Shown here one piece after another: positions 34,455 through 43,666 of a stretch of DNA of 64,000 bases (position 1 is its first letter; each line of letters starts with the position of its first letter). The position numbers and the translations under genes are program-made. Below the pieces are notes generated by a model. The model was given only the letters and a program-made list of their open reading frames with translations, was not told the DNA's origin and did not search any database. Source of the stretch: Crocosphaera chwakensis CCY0110 (GTDB lineage Bacteria; Cyanobacteriota; Cyanobacteriia; Cyanobacteriales; Microcystaceae); NCBI RefSeq assembly GCF_000169335.1, contig NZ_AAXW01000013.1:62001-126000 (forward strand). Direction: 5' to 3'.

Positions 34455-35102
34455 TCAACTTCCTTCTTGTTGTAATTTTTGTCCAAGTCTAGGTTCAGTT
34501 CCTTGTAAAAGACGGATAATATTAGTCCGATGACGGAAGGTAACATACAGTCCAACAATTACCCCAAATAAACAATAGGGTAAAGGCTGATGTAACCCAA
34601 ACATAAGAACATTAACTGCAATGACTCCTGTAATAGAACTCAAAGAGACAATGCGAGATAAGCTTAACATTCCTAAAAAGCTACCTAAAGTACCTAAAGC
34701 CACAATGGGGTTAAGGACTAATAAAACTCCTAAACTAGAGGCAACGGATTTTCCGCCAGTAAAGTTGAGGAAAATAGATTTACTGTGACCCAATACAGCA
34801 GCGATCGCTGCGAAAATCACTAACCAAGGTTTCCACTCTAAAGGAATTATTTCAGTAGATGCTACGAAAAACCAGAGTTTAACCAAAATAACAGCTAACA
34901 TTGCCTTTGCTAAATCCACCGCTAAGACAAAAATAGCAGCTCGTTTACCGATGGTGCGTAAAATATTCGTCGCACCAGTCGACCCGGAACCATGTTGGCG
35001 AACATCAATCCCTTTGAGATGTAATCCGGTTAGGTATCCTGTGGGAATAGAACCCAGTAGATAGCCGATGATAATTAATAATGCGCTAATCAAAAAAGCC
35101 AT
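34455..35102 (-). CDS. plsY: Acyl-phosphate:glycerol-3-phosphate acyltransferase
   Basis: 215 residues with the PlsY motifs: GSIPTGYLTG (motif 1), HGSGSTGATNILRT, and GHSKSIFLNFTGGKSVASSLG, plus about six hydrophobic segments. It forms lysophosphatidic acid from acyl-phosphate and glycerol-3-phosphate at the membrane, the first step of phospholipid and glycolipid synthesis. It is followed upstream on the same strand by DUF3086 and DUF3119 genes, a neighbourhood I recall as conserved in cyanobacteria. Confidence 0.95.
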   Translation of the reverse strand: MAFLISALLIIIGYLLGSIPTGYLTGLHLKGIDVRQHGSGSTGATNILRTIGKRAAIFVLAVDLAKAMLAVILVKLWFFVASTEIIPLEWKPWLVIFAAIAAVLGHSKSIFLNFTGGKSVASSLGVLLVLNPIVALGTLGSFLGMLSLSRIVSLSSITGVIAVNVLMFGLHQPLPYCLFGVIVGLYVTFRHRTNIIRLLQGTEPRLGQKLQQEGS

Positions 35103-35143
35103 AAGTCATAATTAAAATTGTAGGTGGTCAAAGATTTGGTGGT

Positions 35144-36370
35144 TCAATAGAGATAACTGCTCATTTGCTGTGGATCTGGAGCAAAAGCTAACCACAACGG
35201 AAATTGTAGCAGTGAAAGGCTTATTTGCTCTTCTGCTTCGTCAATGATGACTAAAGGAAGAAATTTATCCTCTACTAATCTTTCTGCTTTTTGAACCAAA
35301 GCATCGGGGGACTCAAATAATACGATTCCCCTTTCTGGACCGAAATCACCCCGAGAAATGCCTAAGCAGTCTTGAAGTCCTCGTCGCCATTCCCCCAGTC
35401 TTTCTGGGGTATTAGCCAAAATTAGAAAACGAGTGCGATCGCCATGTAGTTCATTGAGAACGGAAATCACCGCCGAAGCTACTAATATGTTTTGTAAGCG
35501 ACTGCCCATAGACTTGATCGTACCCCTTCCCCCTTGAGAAAAGAACCATTTTTGCACTCTTTCTGCGTGGATGGGTTCAAAGGTTCGGCGTAACTGCCAA
35601 GGCGGTCCATAATAGTCAGGATTTCTGCGGTACTGCTCTAGAATTTGTTGAATTTTACGAGTTTGTTCCGCAAATTCTTGAGGCGCAAATTGAACGGTTG
35701 ACCCACTAACTGGAGGAGGTGTTACGGGTTCTGAAGGTTGCTCCCAACTTTCTTGGGTTGGTAAATCCAACTGTTCAGCGGCCGCAGCGAGATCCTGTAA
35801 ACTTCCTACCAGATAATCTTTAAATCCCTGTACCCTAATGGCTAAGTCTTGGGAAATTCCGGCGAAGGTTGTTTTCATTTCTTCACGAATCCTATCCCGA
35901 CGACGTTCTAATTGTTCAACAGATAGTTCTAGGGTTTGCTTTTTTTGCTGAAGTTCTCTAAGTCCTTCGATAACCATTTTTTCTAAAGTTTCTTCTACTG
36001 CCTGTGTTTTTTCTGACAGTTTTTGAGCTTTTTTGGTTTCTAAGGCTTCAATTTCAGCGATTAAATCCTGTTTCTGTTGCTTTAATTGCTCAACCTCTTG
36101 GTTCAGTTCTTTTATGGTATTGTCTAAATCCATTGGTTTAGATGGTTCATCACTAGCGGATACGTCCTTATCTGATGAGTCAACGACTTGATTTTTTTCC
36201 CCCTGCGTCTCAGGAAGATTTAAAGGTTCTAACCCTTGTTCATCCTGAAAAGAAGTGTTCTCTTGAGGTACATTCGGGGTGATATTTGGGTTAGAAGATT
36301 GGGGAACGTCTGAGGTCATGGATTTAGAATAAGGGACAGGGTTCAAGATTTTAGATTCTGATTGAGTCAT
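35144..36370 (-). CDS. DUF3086 domain-containing protein
   Basis: 408 residues: a disordered acidic N-terminus, a long coiled coil (about 80-175, LNQEVEQLKQQKQDLIAEIE), and a C-terminal DUF3086 domain including NPDYYGPPWQLRRTFEPIHAERV and WFFSQGGRGTIKSMGSRLQN. The C-terminal part has a P-loop-like alternation but no Walker motif. Cyanobacterium-specific, function unknown. Located 42 bp upstream of plsY on the same strand. Confidence 0.88.
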   Translation of the reverse strand: MTQSESKILNPVPYSKSMTSDVPQSSNPNITPNVPQENTSFQDEQGLEPLNLPETQGEKNQVVDSSDKDVSASDEPSKPMDLDNTIKELNQEVEQLKQQKQDLIAEIEALETKKAQKLSEKTQAVEETLEKMVIEGLRELQQKKQTLELSVEQLERRRDRIREEMKTTFAGISQDLAIRVQGFKDYLVGSLQDLAAAAEQLDLPTQESWEQPSEPVTPPPVSGSTVQFAPQEFAEQTRKIQQILEQYRRNPDYYGPPWQLRRTFEPIHAERVQKWFFSQGGRGTIKSMGSRLQNILVASAVISVLNELHGDRTRFLILANTPERLGEWRRGLQDCLGISRGDFGPERGIVLFESPDALVQKAERLVEDKFLPLVIIDEAEEQISLSLLQFPLWLAFAPDPQQMSSYLY

Positions 36371-36553
36371 TAAGAGGCTTAGAAGATAAAGTTTTACAGA
36401 CTCATGTAATTTACTTTTATAGGATGATTACTATTGAATAAACATAAGTTATTTTATGTTGTCTAAAATCACCCAATCTTTATATTTTACCTTCCGCCTA
36501 TTTTTTCAACCAAAGGAAGTGAACTTACCAAAAGTTTATCGTTGAATCGGTAT

Positions 36554-36967
36554 TTATTTCAACCCGCTCTCTTTCATTTTATCAAAATTACAGGATCGTT
36601 TCAAACAAGCATGAAGAGTTTGGGGATCAAAGATAATGGGGAGAAAGTGGATACTATTAACTTCTTTAAAATAAAATAAGATTGGTATAGGTTTCCAAAA
36701 TATTTCCCAATTTTGCCATTCACTGTATGGGAAACTACGAATACGCTGATCAGATCGATAAATATCTAAAGCGGTTGGGGTAAATTGTAAGCGAATGGTA
36801 ACCGTTTGTAGCAGTAAAAACAATCCAAATAATGCCAAGGGCAGACTAATCCAAGGTTGTATTAATAAAGTGGCGATCGCCATTAGGATCAAAATAATCG
36901 GAATGTTATAGCTTGGGGCTAGTTCTATGGTTTGTTGGTTGAGATTGGGAGGAGTTACAGAAGTCAT
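36554..36967 (-). CDS. DUF3119 family membrane protein
   Basis: 137 residues from the ATG at 36967 (MTSVTPPNLNQQTIEL); an earlier ATG at 37000 would add 11 residues. Two adjacent hydrophobic helices (about residues 23-60) precede a PH-like beta domain (RLQFTPTALDIYRSDQRIRSFPYSEWQNWEIFW in parts). Matches DUF3119, a conserved cyanobacterial/plastid family without known function. In the plsY-DUF3086-DUF3119 gene group. Confidence 0.85.
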   Translation of the reverse strand: MTSVTPPNLNQQTIELAPSYNIPIILILMAIATLLIQPWISLPLALFGLFLLLQTVTIRLQFTPTALDIYRSDQRIRSFPYSEWQNWEIFWKPIPILFYFKEVNSIHFLPIIFDPQTLHACLKRSCNFDKMKESGLK

Positions 36968-37107
36968 AGAAAAGGCAGGAATCTGTATTGAGTAGAACAA
37001 CTATGAGACAATGATAAAACAGATAGATTATAGGCAAATTAGCTCTCAGGATAACATCTATCTCCTAATTTATGGAACCGTTGTTGTCAAGTTTTTTTGA
37101 AAGTCCC

Positions 37108-38172
37108 ATGCTTAAGTTGTTATTTTTGTCAACCCCTGTCGGGCCATTAGGATCAGGAATCGGTGGAGGCGTTGAATTGACCCTACTTAATCTCGCGCAA
37201 GAAATGAGTCAACGGGGACATCAAGTAACGGTTGTGGGACCAAAGGGTTCAAAAGTTCCCAATGTTTTTTGTCAAGAAATCTCAGGGAACTGGCAAGAGA
37301 TGATCCAAAATAACCATCGAGATACCCCTATTCTTTTGCCTGAAAATTCTGTTTTAGGTAATATGTGGGACTACGCAAGAAAAGTCCAAGGTGACTATGA
37401 TTTAATGGTTAATTTTGCCTTTGATTGGTTACCTTTTTATCTTACTCCTTTTTTCTATTGTCCTATTGCTCATTTTATCAGTATGGGGTCAATAACGGAT
37501 GCGTTTGACGAGATTATGAACCGAGTTGCTGTAAAATATCCGAAAACCATCGGAGTTTACACTCATTCTCAAGCTGAGACTTTCCCTTTCAATAATATTT
37601 GTCGTGTCTTAGGTAGTGGATTAAATTTATCTTTATATAATTATTGCGATACTCCTGATCATTATTTAGCTTGGGTGGGAAGAATTGCGCCAGAAAAAGC
37701 CTTAGAAGATGCTATAGAAGCAGCAACAAGGGTTAATATTCCTCTAAAAATTTTTGGTAAGGTTACGGATGAGGAATACTGGCAAACCATTCGTCAAAAT
37801 TATCCTGATGCACCTTATCAATATGAAGGCTTTTTTAATACCATAGAATTACAGGAAAAATTGAGTCAATGTAAGGCTTTGTTGATGACTCCACGATGGG
37901 TAGAAGCGTTTGGAAATGTTGCTATTGAAGCGTTAGCTTGTGGCGTTCCTGTAATTGCTTATCAACGGGGTGGACCAGCAGAAATTGTGCAAGATAAAAA
38001 GACGGGATTTTTAGTGGAACCGGATAATATTTCTGAGTTAGTTGATGCCATTAATCAGATTGATCAGATTGAGAGAAAGCAATGTCGTCACCAGGCCGAA
38101 GCAGACTATTCCCTAAAAGCATTAGGCGATCGCTTTGAACGTTGGTTTTATGAATTAGTTGAAATCCCTTGA
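37108..38172 (+). CDS. GT4 glycosyltransferase, probable UDP-glucose:tetrahydrobiopterin glucosyltransferase
   Basis: 354 residues from the ATG at 37108; an upstream ATG at 37072 would add 12. The start LFLSTPVGPLGSGIGGGVELTLLNLAQ, the middle YLTPFFYCPIAHFISMGS, and the GT-B donor site LMTPRWVEAFGNVAIEALACGVPVIAY, RGGPAEIV resemble the Synechococcus BGluT enzyme that glucosylates tetrahydrobiopterin. Soluble. If correct it makes a cyanopterin linked to UV and phototaxis responses. Assignment is from recalled similarity; a generic GT4 sugar transferase is the alternative. Confidence 0.7.
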   Translation: MLKLLFLSTPVGPLGSGIGGGVELTLLNLAQEMSQRGHQVTVVGPKGSKVPNVFCQEISGNWQEMIQNNHRDTPILLPENSVLGNMWDYARKVQGDYDLMVNFAFDWLPFYLTPFFYCPIAHFISMGSITDAFDEIMNRVAVKYPKTIGVYTHSQAETFPFNNICRVLGSGLNLSLYNYCDTPDHYLAWVGRIAPEKALEDAIEAATRVNIPLKIFGKVTDEEYWQTIRQNYPDAPYQYEGFFNTIELQEKLSQCKALLMTPRWVEAFGNVAIEALACGVPVIAYQRGGPAEIVQDKKTGFLVEPDNISELVDAINQIDQIERKQCRHQAEADYSLKALGDRFERWFYELVEIP

Positions 38173-38314
38173 GCAATTGTTGAGTTAGTAGAAACATTAG
38201 AAGCGTTTCTCGACCTAGCAAACGCGCTTATTATTTGAGAGGTCTGAGAGTTGCAACCATTATTCAATCAGCTTTTTGATTCCCTATGTTGGCCTGCCAG
38301 AAATTAATTAATAC

Positions 38315-39649
38315 TTATTTAAGTTCATGGAAATGTCGCTGAAAATATTGTTGATATAAACGACAACTAATAGCAACTTTTTGACCTTGAAAATTAACTA
38401 AGCCCAAACTTTGTAACTTAATCGCTTGTACTACTTCTAGTTCAATAGGTTCAGGAGCAAAAATAACTTTTTCTAAAGCTTCTAATAAGCCAGAATTTTG
38501 TTGTTTCAAACCCCATAGTTGTCGCTGAAGATGATCCCGATAAATATTAGAAGAAGCATGGGGATCGGTCGTTAGTAAATCTTCTAAGGTAATATTTTGA
38601 CGACAAATATGATAGAGTCCTAACTTTAATAAATAAGGATTACCGCCGACTAAATCTATAAATTGTTCTCCTTCTTTTAAGGACAAATTTATATTATACA
38701 TTTTTCCTAACCCTTGAACTTCTTGAAGATTAAACCGAGGTAATTCAATTGGAATTCCTACATTAAAAGGAGATTGATTAACATTCAGAGGAATATAAAC
38801 TTCAGAAGAATGAACTACAATTAAGCGTAATTTTTTCCAAATATCTCGATTTTTAGCTTCTTCGTGCCAAGCTCGCAATAAACCAAAAAAATTATCTGCC
38901 AAGTCAGGATATTGAAAAAGACGATCTACATCATCTAATCCTAAGACTAAAGGAGTGTTTAAAATGGATAGAATATGTTCTTCAAAATAAATTTTGCAAC
39001 TAATTTTACTACCAAATATATCGTCCCAAGCGTCCGTTATTTTATTCTCCAGCTTTAAATTTAAAGTAATATAAGCACAGAACCATTGTAAAAATCGATC
39101 TAAGTCTTGAAATAATTTTGTATCTGCTAATTGGAAACTTAAAGAAACAGCAGCACAATTATTATTACTCCCATGATTAATTATTCTAGCAAGTAGAGAA
39201 CTTTTCCCCATGCGTCTCGATGCTTTAAGTCGAATTAAAGCTCCTGGTTTTAAAATAGCTTGATAACAGTCTGATTCAATGGACGATCGCTCCAGATAAA
39301 ATGGAGAATCAAGAGGAACTTGTCCTTCAGGTAATTCAGGTCCACAACTTAATGAATTAAAAGTATCTTCTGAAGAATATATTTCTGGATAATGAAAATC
39401 TTCCTCACATAGATTTAGTTGAAACGCTCTAAAACAATATTTAAGGGTTTGTTTATCAACTCTTGACTCACAAGCAAACACTTTCATTAGGGTATCCATC
39501 GCTAACCCTGTTTTTTCACTCAATGCTTCTAACGTATAGCGATTTCCTTTATTTTCTGTATATTCGGCTTCTGTTTTAGCTTTTTGCAGTTTTTCTAACC
39601 CTTTGTCCGTTAGAACGACTCCACGTCGTCGTCTTTGTTTTTTCGACAT
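38315..39649 (-). CDS. AAA-like (AAA_35) ATPase with N-terminal HTH domain
   Basis: 444 residues. An N-terminal helical DNA- or protein-binding domain (about 12-90, YTLEALSEKTGLAMDTLMKVF) is of the vWA-MoxR-associated (vMAP) HTH type. The AAA_35 domain has a Walker A RRMGKSSL (about 145-152), a Walker B LVLGLDDVDRL and a conserved GGNPYLLKLGL. Such proteins usually carry WD40 or other effectors at the C-terminus; this one ends after the ATPase, so it may be a short regulator. They are common in cyanobacterial conflict/signalling systems. Convergent with 37108; on the same strand as the 39746 membrane protein. Confidence 0.8.
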   Translation of the reverse strand: MSKKQRRRRGVVLTDKGLEKLQKAKTEAEYTENKGNRYTLEALSEKTGLAMDTLMKVFACESRVDKQTLKYCFRAFQLNLCEEDFHYPEIYSSEDTFNSLSCGPELPEGQVPLDSPFYLERSSIESDCYQAILKPGALIRLKASRRMGKSSLLARIINHGSNNNCAAVSLSFQLADTKLFQDLDRFLQWFCAYITLNLKLENKITDAWDDIFGSKISCKIYFEEHILSILNTPLVLGLDDVDRLFQYPDLADNFFGLLRAWHEEAKNRDIWKKLRLIVVHSSEVYIPLNVNQSPFNVGIPIELPRFNLQEVQGLGKMYNINLSLKEGEQFIDLVGGNPYLLKLGLYHICRQNITLEDLLTTDPHASSNIYRDHLQRQLWGLKQQNSGLLEALEKVIFAPEPIELEVVQAIKLQSLGLVNFQGQKVAISCRLYQQYFQRHFHELK

Positions 39650-39745
39650 AATTGTGAATAAAATTGAGAGGGACGGCTGTTCATCGTTAAGAGTTTACCT
39701 AATTTTAACATCCTTGTCTCCTCAACTTTTCAATATTTAATTGAA

Positions 39746-40531
39746 TTATGCTGTTTTGACAAAACGAATAATTTCTCTAACTTGATGAAGAAAATTACTA
39801 TCTTCAGTTAATTGAGAAATAGCTTTTCTTGCTTCTTTAGAAATTTCTTCATGTTCTAAGGAATTTTTTGCTTCTAATTTGTCTAATTGCAGTGCAATTT
39901 TGATAACGTCTTGACGTGTTCTATCCCAGTTTTTTTCTTGTTGATTAATCCAAGAATTAGGATTGTCAGCATTTAATTTATCATTTAAAGCGTTAACGGT
40001 TTTTTCTAGTAAATTAAAGCGATTCCTTAGTTCTAAAATATCTTCACGAGGATATTTAATTTCTTTGCGAATACTCGATAAACGATAAGCTAAATATTGA
40101 TAGCCTCGAATCGCGGGGCGTAATGCTGTTAATAATAATGTAGCAAAAGAACTCACATATCCCACAGAACTAATCCCTAGTGCAGCTAGTTCGTAAAGTC
40201 CTAAAGCAGAGAGAAAATGAAGGGCGATCGCAACTAATAAAGCACCTCGACTGACAGTTTTAACATAATTTAATTGTTTACTATCGACACTAATCCCTTT
40301 ATCTTGAGAACTTGCTGCTTCTGCGGCCACTTCTTTGGCATCAAAATAAACATTCCAAGGAACCGTTACAATGGCTAATAACCACCAAAAACTAGCCACT
40401 CCAATGACCCAATCTATAAAGTTACCAGTGGGAATGTGTAGCCATTGTAGAAGAAAAAAAGCCACTAAAACTAAAAAGCCTAACCCAAAACTAAACCCAA
40501 AATACCAATAATAACCGTAAGTATTTCTCAT
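39746..40531 (-). CDS. Conserved membrane protein with cytoplasmic coiled coil
   Basis: 261 residues. Two N-terminal helices (about 10-60, GFSFGLGFLVLVAFFLLQWL) and two more near 90-145, then a soluble coiled-coil tail (about 155-255, ILELRNRFNLLEKTVNALNDKL). The region VPWNVYFDAKEVAAEAASSQDKGI between them looks conserved. No transporter motif. Same strand as the AAA/HTH gene about 100 bp away, so a functional link is possible but unproven. Confidence 0.6.
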   Translation of the reverse strand: MRNTYGYYWYFGFSFGLGFLVLVAFFLLQWLHIPTGNFIDWVIGVASFWWLLAIVTVPWNVYFDAKEVAAEAASSQDKGISVDSKQLNYVKTVSRGALLVAIALHFLSALGLYELAALGISSVGYVSSFATLLLTALRPAIRGYQYLAYRLSSIRKEIKYPREDILELRNRFNLLEKTVNALNDKLNADNPNSWINQQEKNWDRTRQDVIKIALQLDKLEAKNSLEHEEISKEARKAISQLTEDSNFLHQVREIIRFVKTA

Positions 40532-40637
40532 AATTAATTCACTAATACTTAATTCTAGTTTTGCACTAGATTCAGCAATTTAGTTTAGGGTTTGTGACGC
40601 TTTCTAAATTGTTCTATAAATCCGATTTTTAACTAAA

Positions 40638-41903
40638 TTATATTAATTCAGTGATTACCTTGCCTTGAATTTCTTGGCATAACCAGGGAGTATTATAATT
40701 TAAACATTGAAGTGTAGATGAAGTTACTGTCCAAGTTTCTTTAGGATCAAAAACAATTAATTCTAAAGGATGACCAGCTTTAATGGGATTAACAATTTCT
40801 CCCATACATTTTCTAGGGTTACTACTTAAGGCTTTCCATAACTTTAAAGCAGATAATGTTTTTGTTTCTACTAAGGTTTGCCACAATAAAGGTAAGACTA
40901 ATTCTAATCCGATCGCTCCTGGAGGAGACTCAGCAAAAGGAACGGTTTTTTCTTCATAAGTATAGCCATGATGATCAACAGCGATCGCATCAATGATTCC
41001 TTGAGAAATGCCTTCAATTAAAGCTAAGCGATCATCTGGGTTCCCTAACGGTGGATCTATGTGTAAATTGGGGTTATAACTGGCAATATTTGTGCTATCA
41101 AGTAATAGGTGCATCCAGGTGGTACTAGCAGTGATAGGAATACCCCTTGCTTTTCCCCAGGCGATTAATTCTACAGCGCGACGAGTGGAAATTCGCATTA
41201 GATGTACAGGGGTTTGTATGGATGCCACCATTTCTAAAATAGTCGCCACTGCAGTCGCTTCTGTTATAGAAGGGTTTCCTGTGAGTCCATAGGTTGTGGA
41301 AAAATACCCTTCTCGCATCACCCCATTGCCTTTAAGAGAAGGAAACTCAGCTACTATTGCTAAAGGCTTTTTTAGGGGTTTCAGGTATTCTAAAACTCGT
41401 CTGAGTAACCCTAAATTTTCAATTCCTTGATTGTCTGTAAAACCAATAACTCCTCCTCTAGCTAATTCGGCAAATTCGGTCATTTGTTGGCCTTTTTGTT
41501 GATGGGTTAAGGTTGCCCAAAAATCAAAGGTTACTGATGGAATAGACTGGGTTTGCTGTTTTAAGTGGCTAAGAGTTGCTAAATTGTCTATGGGGGGTGT
41601 AGTGTCAGGAAGAATAGCCACACGGGTAAATCCCCCAGCTACAGCAGCAGCAGCTAAACTGTTAAGGGTTTCTCTGTCTTCATAACCAGGTTCTCCACTA
41701 TAACTATACAAATCCATTAATCCTGGAGCAAGAATTAAGCCTTTTCCCTCAATAATTTTCGTTTCTGGAGGAATACTATCAAGATGGGTATCTATGGCTT
41801 GAATGATACCTGAACCTAATAAGACATCATTAATAATGCTAGTATTGGCTACAGGATCTAAGACTTGAATTTGTCGCAGTAATGTATGAGAAGAATTTGT
41901 CAT
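40638..41903 (-). CDS. Dihydroorotase-like protein lacking the metal site (pseudo-dihydroorotase)
   Basis: 421 residues with the overall dihydroorotase/amidohydrolase layout: LLGSGIIQAID, LAPGLMDLYSYSGEPGYEDRE, VHLMRIST, VDHHGYTYEEK and APxG-type SPPGAIGLELVLPLL. The first metal motif should be D-x-H-x-H-x-R-E-P; here it reads D64-L-Y-S-Y-S-G-E-P, so both His and the substrate Arg are gone, and the later His of VHLMRIST is Arg. The protein should therefore be catalytically inactive, like the PyrC' partners of aspartate transcarbamoylase. Often annotated pyrC; a structural or regulatory role is more likely. Confidence 0.85.
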   Translation of the reverse strand: MTNSSHTLLRQIQVLDPVANTSIINDVLLGSGIIQAIDTHLDSIPPETKIIEGKGLILAPGLMDLYSYSGEPGYEDRETLNSLAAAAVAGGFTRVAILPDTTPPIDNLATLSHLKQQTQSIPSVTFDFWATLTHQQKGQQMTEFAELARGGVIGFTDNQGIENLGLLRRVLEYLKPLKKPLAIVAEFPSLKGNGVMREGYFSTTYGLTGNPSITEATAVATILEMVASIQTPVHLMRISTRRAVELIAWGKARGIPITASTTWMHLLLDSTNIASYNPNLHIDPPLGNPDDRLALIEGISQGIIDAIAVDHHGYTYEEKTVPFAESPPGAIGLELVLPLLWQTLVETKTLSALKLWKALSSNPRKCMGEIVNPIKAGHPLELIVFDPKETWTVTSSTLQCLNYNTPWLCQEIQGKVITELI

Positions 41904-42120
41904 AGAACAATTACAAAAAGCAGAGATTCATCTATCCTCACTGATTTTATATTGTCTGGTTCGCTACTTTTCCTATTTTGATATCTGTAAATAGAAAAAT
42001 AAAACAAAATCTTGTGTTTCATATCATGACTAGCTAAAAGATTGTTTTTCTCTGGAGTGATCCCTGTCTAGAATATATCTAAAATGTCTATGGATTAGAA
42101 ATCAGAGGGGACGATGTTAA

Positions 42121-42252
42121 CGGTCATTATTACAAAGTCAGTATTTTCCAGAGATCAATCTTGCTGATGTGGTAGCACAATGTTGGGAAATTGCCTACCA
42201 ACGCAATACCAGTGCAGCCATTCGCCATCTGAAGCAATGGTTAGAAGAGTAG
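42121..42252 (+). pseudogene. Coding remnant, possibly a Uma2-type C-terminus
   Basis: A 43-codon frame without a start ends FPEINLADVVAQCWEIAYQR then NTSAAIRHLKQWLEE. It looks like a protein C-terminus (a predicted amphipathic helix pair) rather than random sequence. It loosely resembles the tail of some Uma2 family proteins. No upstream coding continuation, because a stop lies at 42118-42120. The remainder of 41904-42449 shows nothing else convincing. Confidence 0.3.
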
Positions 42253-42449
42253 AATCTAAAATCTAATCGAGTCATTTTATATCATCTGAGTTGGGAACAA
42301 TTTAAGTGAAACTCTTACAAAATAACTATTATCGTCTTCTTTCAAATTGAGATCGATTTCTCACCACCGATGACTGATTAATATAGAATAATTGAGGGTT
42401 ACTATGGCAAGCATTGTCTCTCAATTGTCCAAGTCTATCAATATCGAGT

Positions 42450-43643
42450 ATGCAGGGTTTACTAAAACGCTTCTGGCAGTGGATACAACAATTTTTTGCA
42501 CAGGTCTTTGGTTCATCTTCTCCTTTAGGTCAAGATGAAAAAAACGCCTTGAAACAACCCCTCAGCGACACAGATTATGAATTTCTGTTTAGTCAACTCC
42601 TAGATGGAGTCGCCCACGGATGGCACGAAGGCCGTATTCTCAAATATTTTGAAGATTTGGGAGAAAGAGGAAAAGCTAAATTATGGGTGGCTTGGTTAGA
42701 ACGGTTCGGAGAAAAAGCCCTCTCTTCGGCCGCCCCAAACTTACAACTGGCTGCGAGAATGATGCGCTTAGGAGAATTAGCCCAGTCCTTTCAAAAAATA
42801 GAACCCATTGGACAAGCGGCCTACGACATCGGCAGAAAACTCTACACGAGAGAGGCAGATAGTGCTGTCTGGGAATATGTCGGTCCAGATACAACTACGA
42901 AACCAACAGATGTCTTGCAAACAGAGATTAAACCTCCTACCATCGAAGACAGTTTAGGAGATAATCCTCCTCCTATGCCACCCTCCCAACCCCCTCCAAC
43001 AGAAACCCTCACCATTGACCAACTACTCGGCAGACTACAACAAGATCCCGAACTGGTAAGCCAACTTTCTGAACAATTGGGCATTGATTCTAGTGATCCT
43101 CAAACTCTAGTAGATGCTTTAGTTAGTCAATTTGAAGCTCAACAACCGCCCCCAACTGCTCAACCGTCCACCGAGCAACCTTCCCCTGAAACCGTTCAAA
43201 ATTACTTTAATCAAGGGGTTGAACAAGCCAACTTAGGGGACTTAGAAGCAGCGATCGCTCTTTGGGATCAAGCCTTAGCCATTGATCCAAATTTTGCTCC
43301 AGCTTGGCATAATCGAGGGAGTGCTTTAGGAACCATCGGACAATTAGAAGAAGCGATCGCCAGTTTTGATCGGGCTTTAGCTATTAATGGTCAAGATGCA
43401 GAAGCCCTTAATGCCAAAGGACAAGTTCTCTACAGTTTACAGCAATGGCCAGAGGCGATCGCCTGTTGGGATCAAGTCCTTGCCATTCAACCTAACTATT
43501 ACCAAGCTTGGTACAATCGGGGAAGTGCTTTAGAACTGTTGGGACAGCCATCAGAAGCCATCGAAAGCTATCAAAAAGCGGTTGAAATCGAGCCGACTTT
43601 TGAATTAGCCCAAAATCGCCTCCAGGCATTATCCCAAGAATAA
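42450..43643 (+). CDS. TPR-repeat protein
   Basis: 397 residues from the ATG at 42450 (MQGLLKRFWQWIQQFF, an amphipathic or weakly hydrophobic N-terminus); a TTG at 42414 is less likely. The N-terminal domain (about 25-145) contains YEFLFSQLLDGVAHGWHEGRI, seen in cyanobacterial TPR proteins of unknown role. A Pro/Thr-rich linker follows, then at least three TPR units (about 255-390): EQANLGDLEAAIALWDQALAI, GQLEEAIASFDRALAI, QQWPEAIACWDQVLAI. Protein-protein scaffold by inference. Followed 23 bp later by upp. Confidence 0.85.
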   Translation: MQGLLKRFWQWIQQFFAQVFGSSSPLGQDEKNALKQPLSDTDYEFLFSQLLDGVAHGWHEGRILKYFEDLGERGKAKLWVAWLERFGEKALSSAAPNLQLAARMMRLGELAQSFQKIEPIGQAAYDIGRKLYTREADSAVWEYVGPDTTTKPTDVLQTEIKPPTIEDSLGDNPPPMPPSQPPPTETLTIDQLLGRLQQDPELVSQLSEQLGIDSSDPQTLVDALVSQFEAQQPPPTAQPSTEQPSPETVQNYFNQGVEQANLGDLEAAIALWDQALAIDPNFAPAWHNRGSALGTIGQLEEAIASFDRALAINGQDAEALNAKGQVLYSLQQWPEAIACWDQVLAIQPNYYQAWYNRGSALELLGQPSEAIESYQKAVEIEPTFELAQNRLQALSQE

Positions 43644-43666
43644 TCCCTCTTAACTCCCCGAAAATC

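Noticed and set aside
42404..42538. 44-codon ATG frame upstream of and overlapping the TPR start
   Set aside because: Conflicts with the well-supported TPR gene and has no recognisable content; the upstream ATG may be chance.
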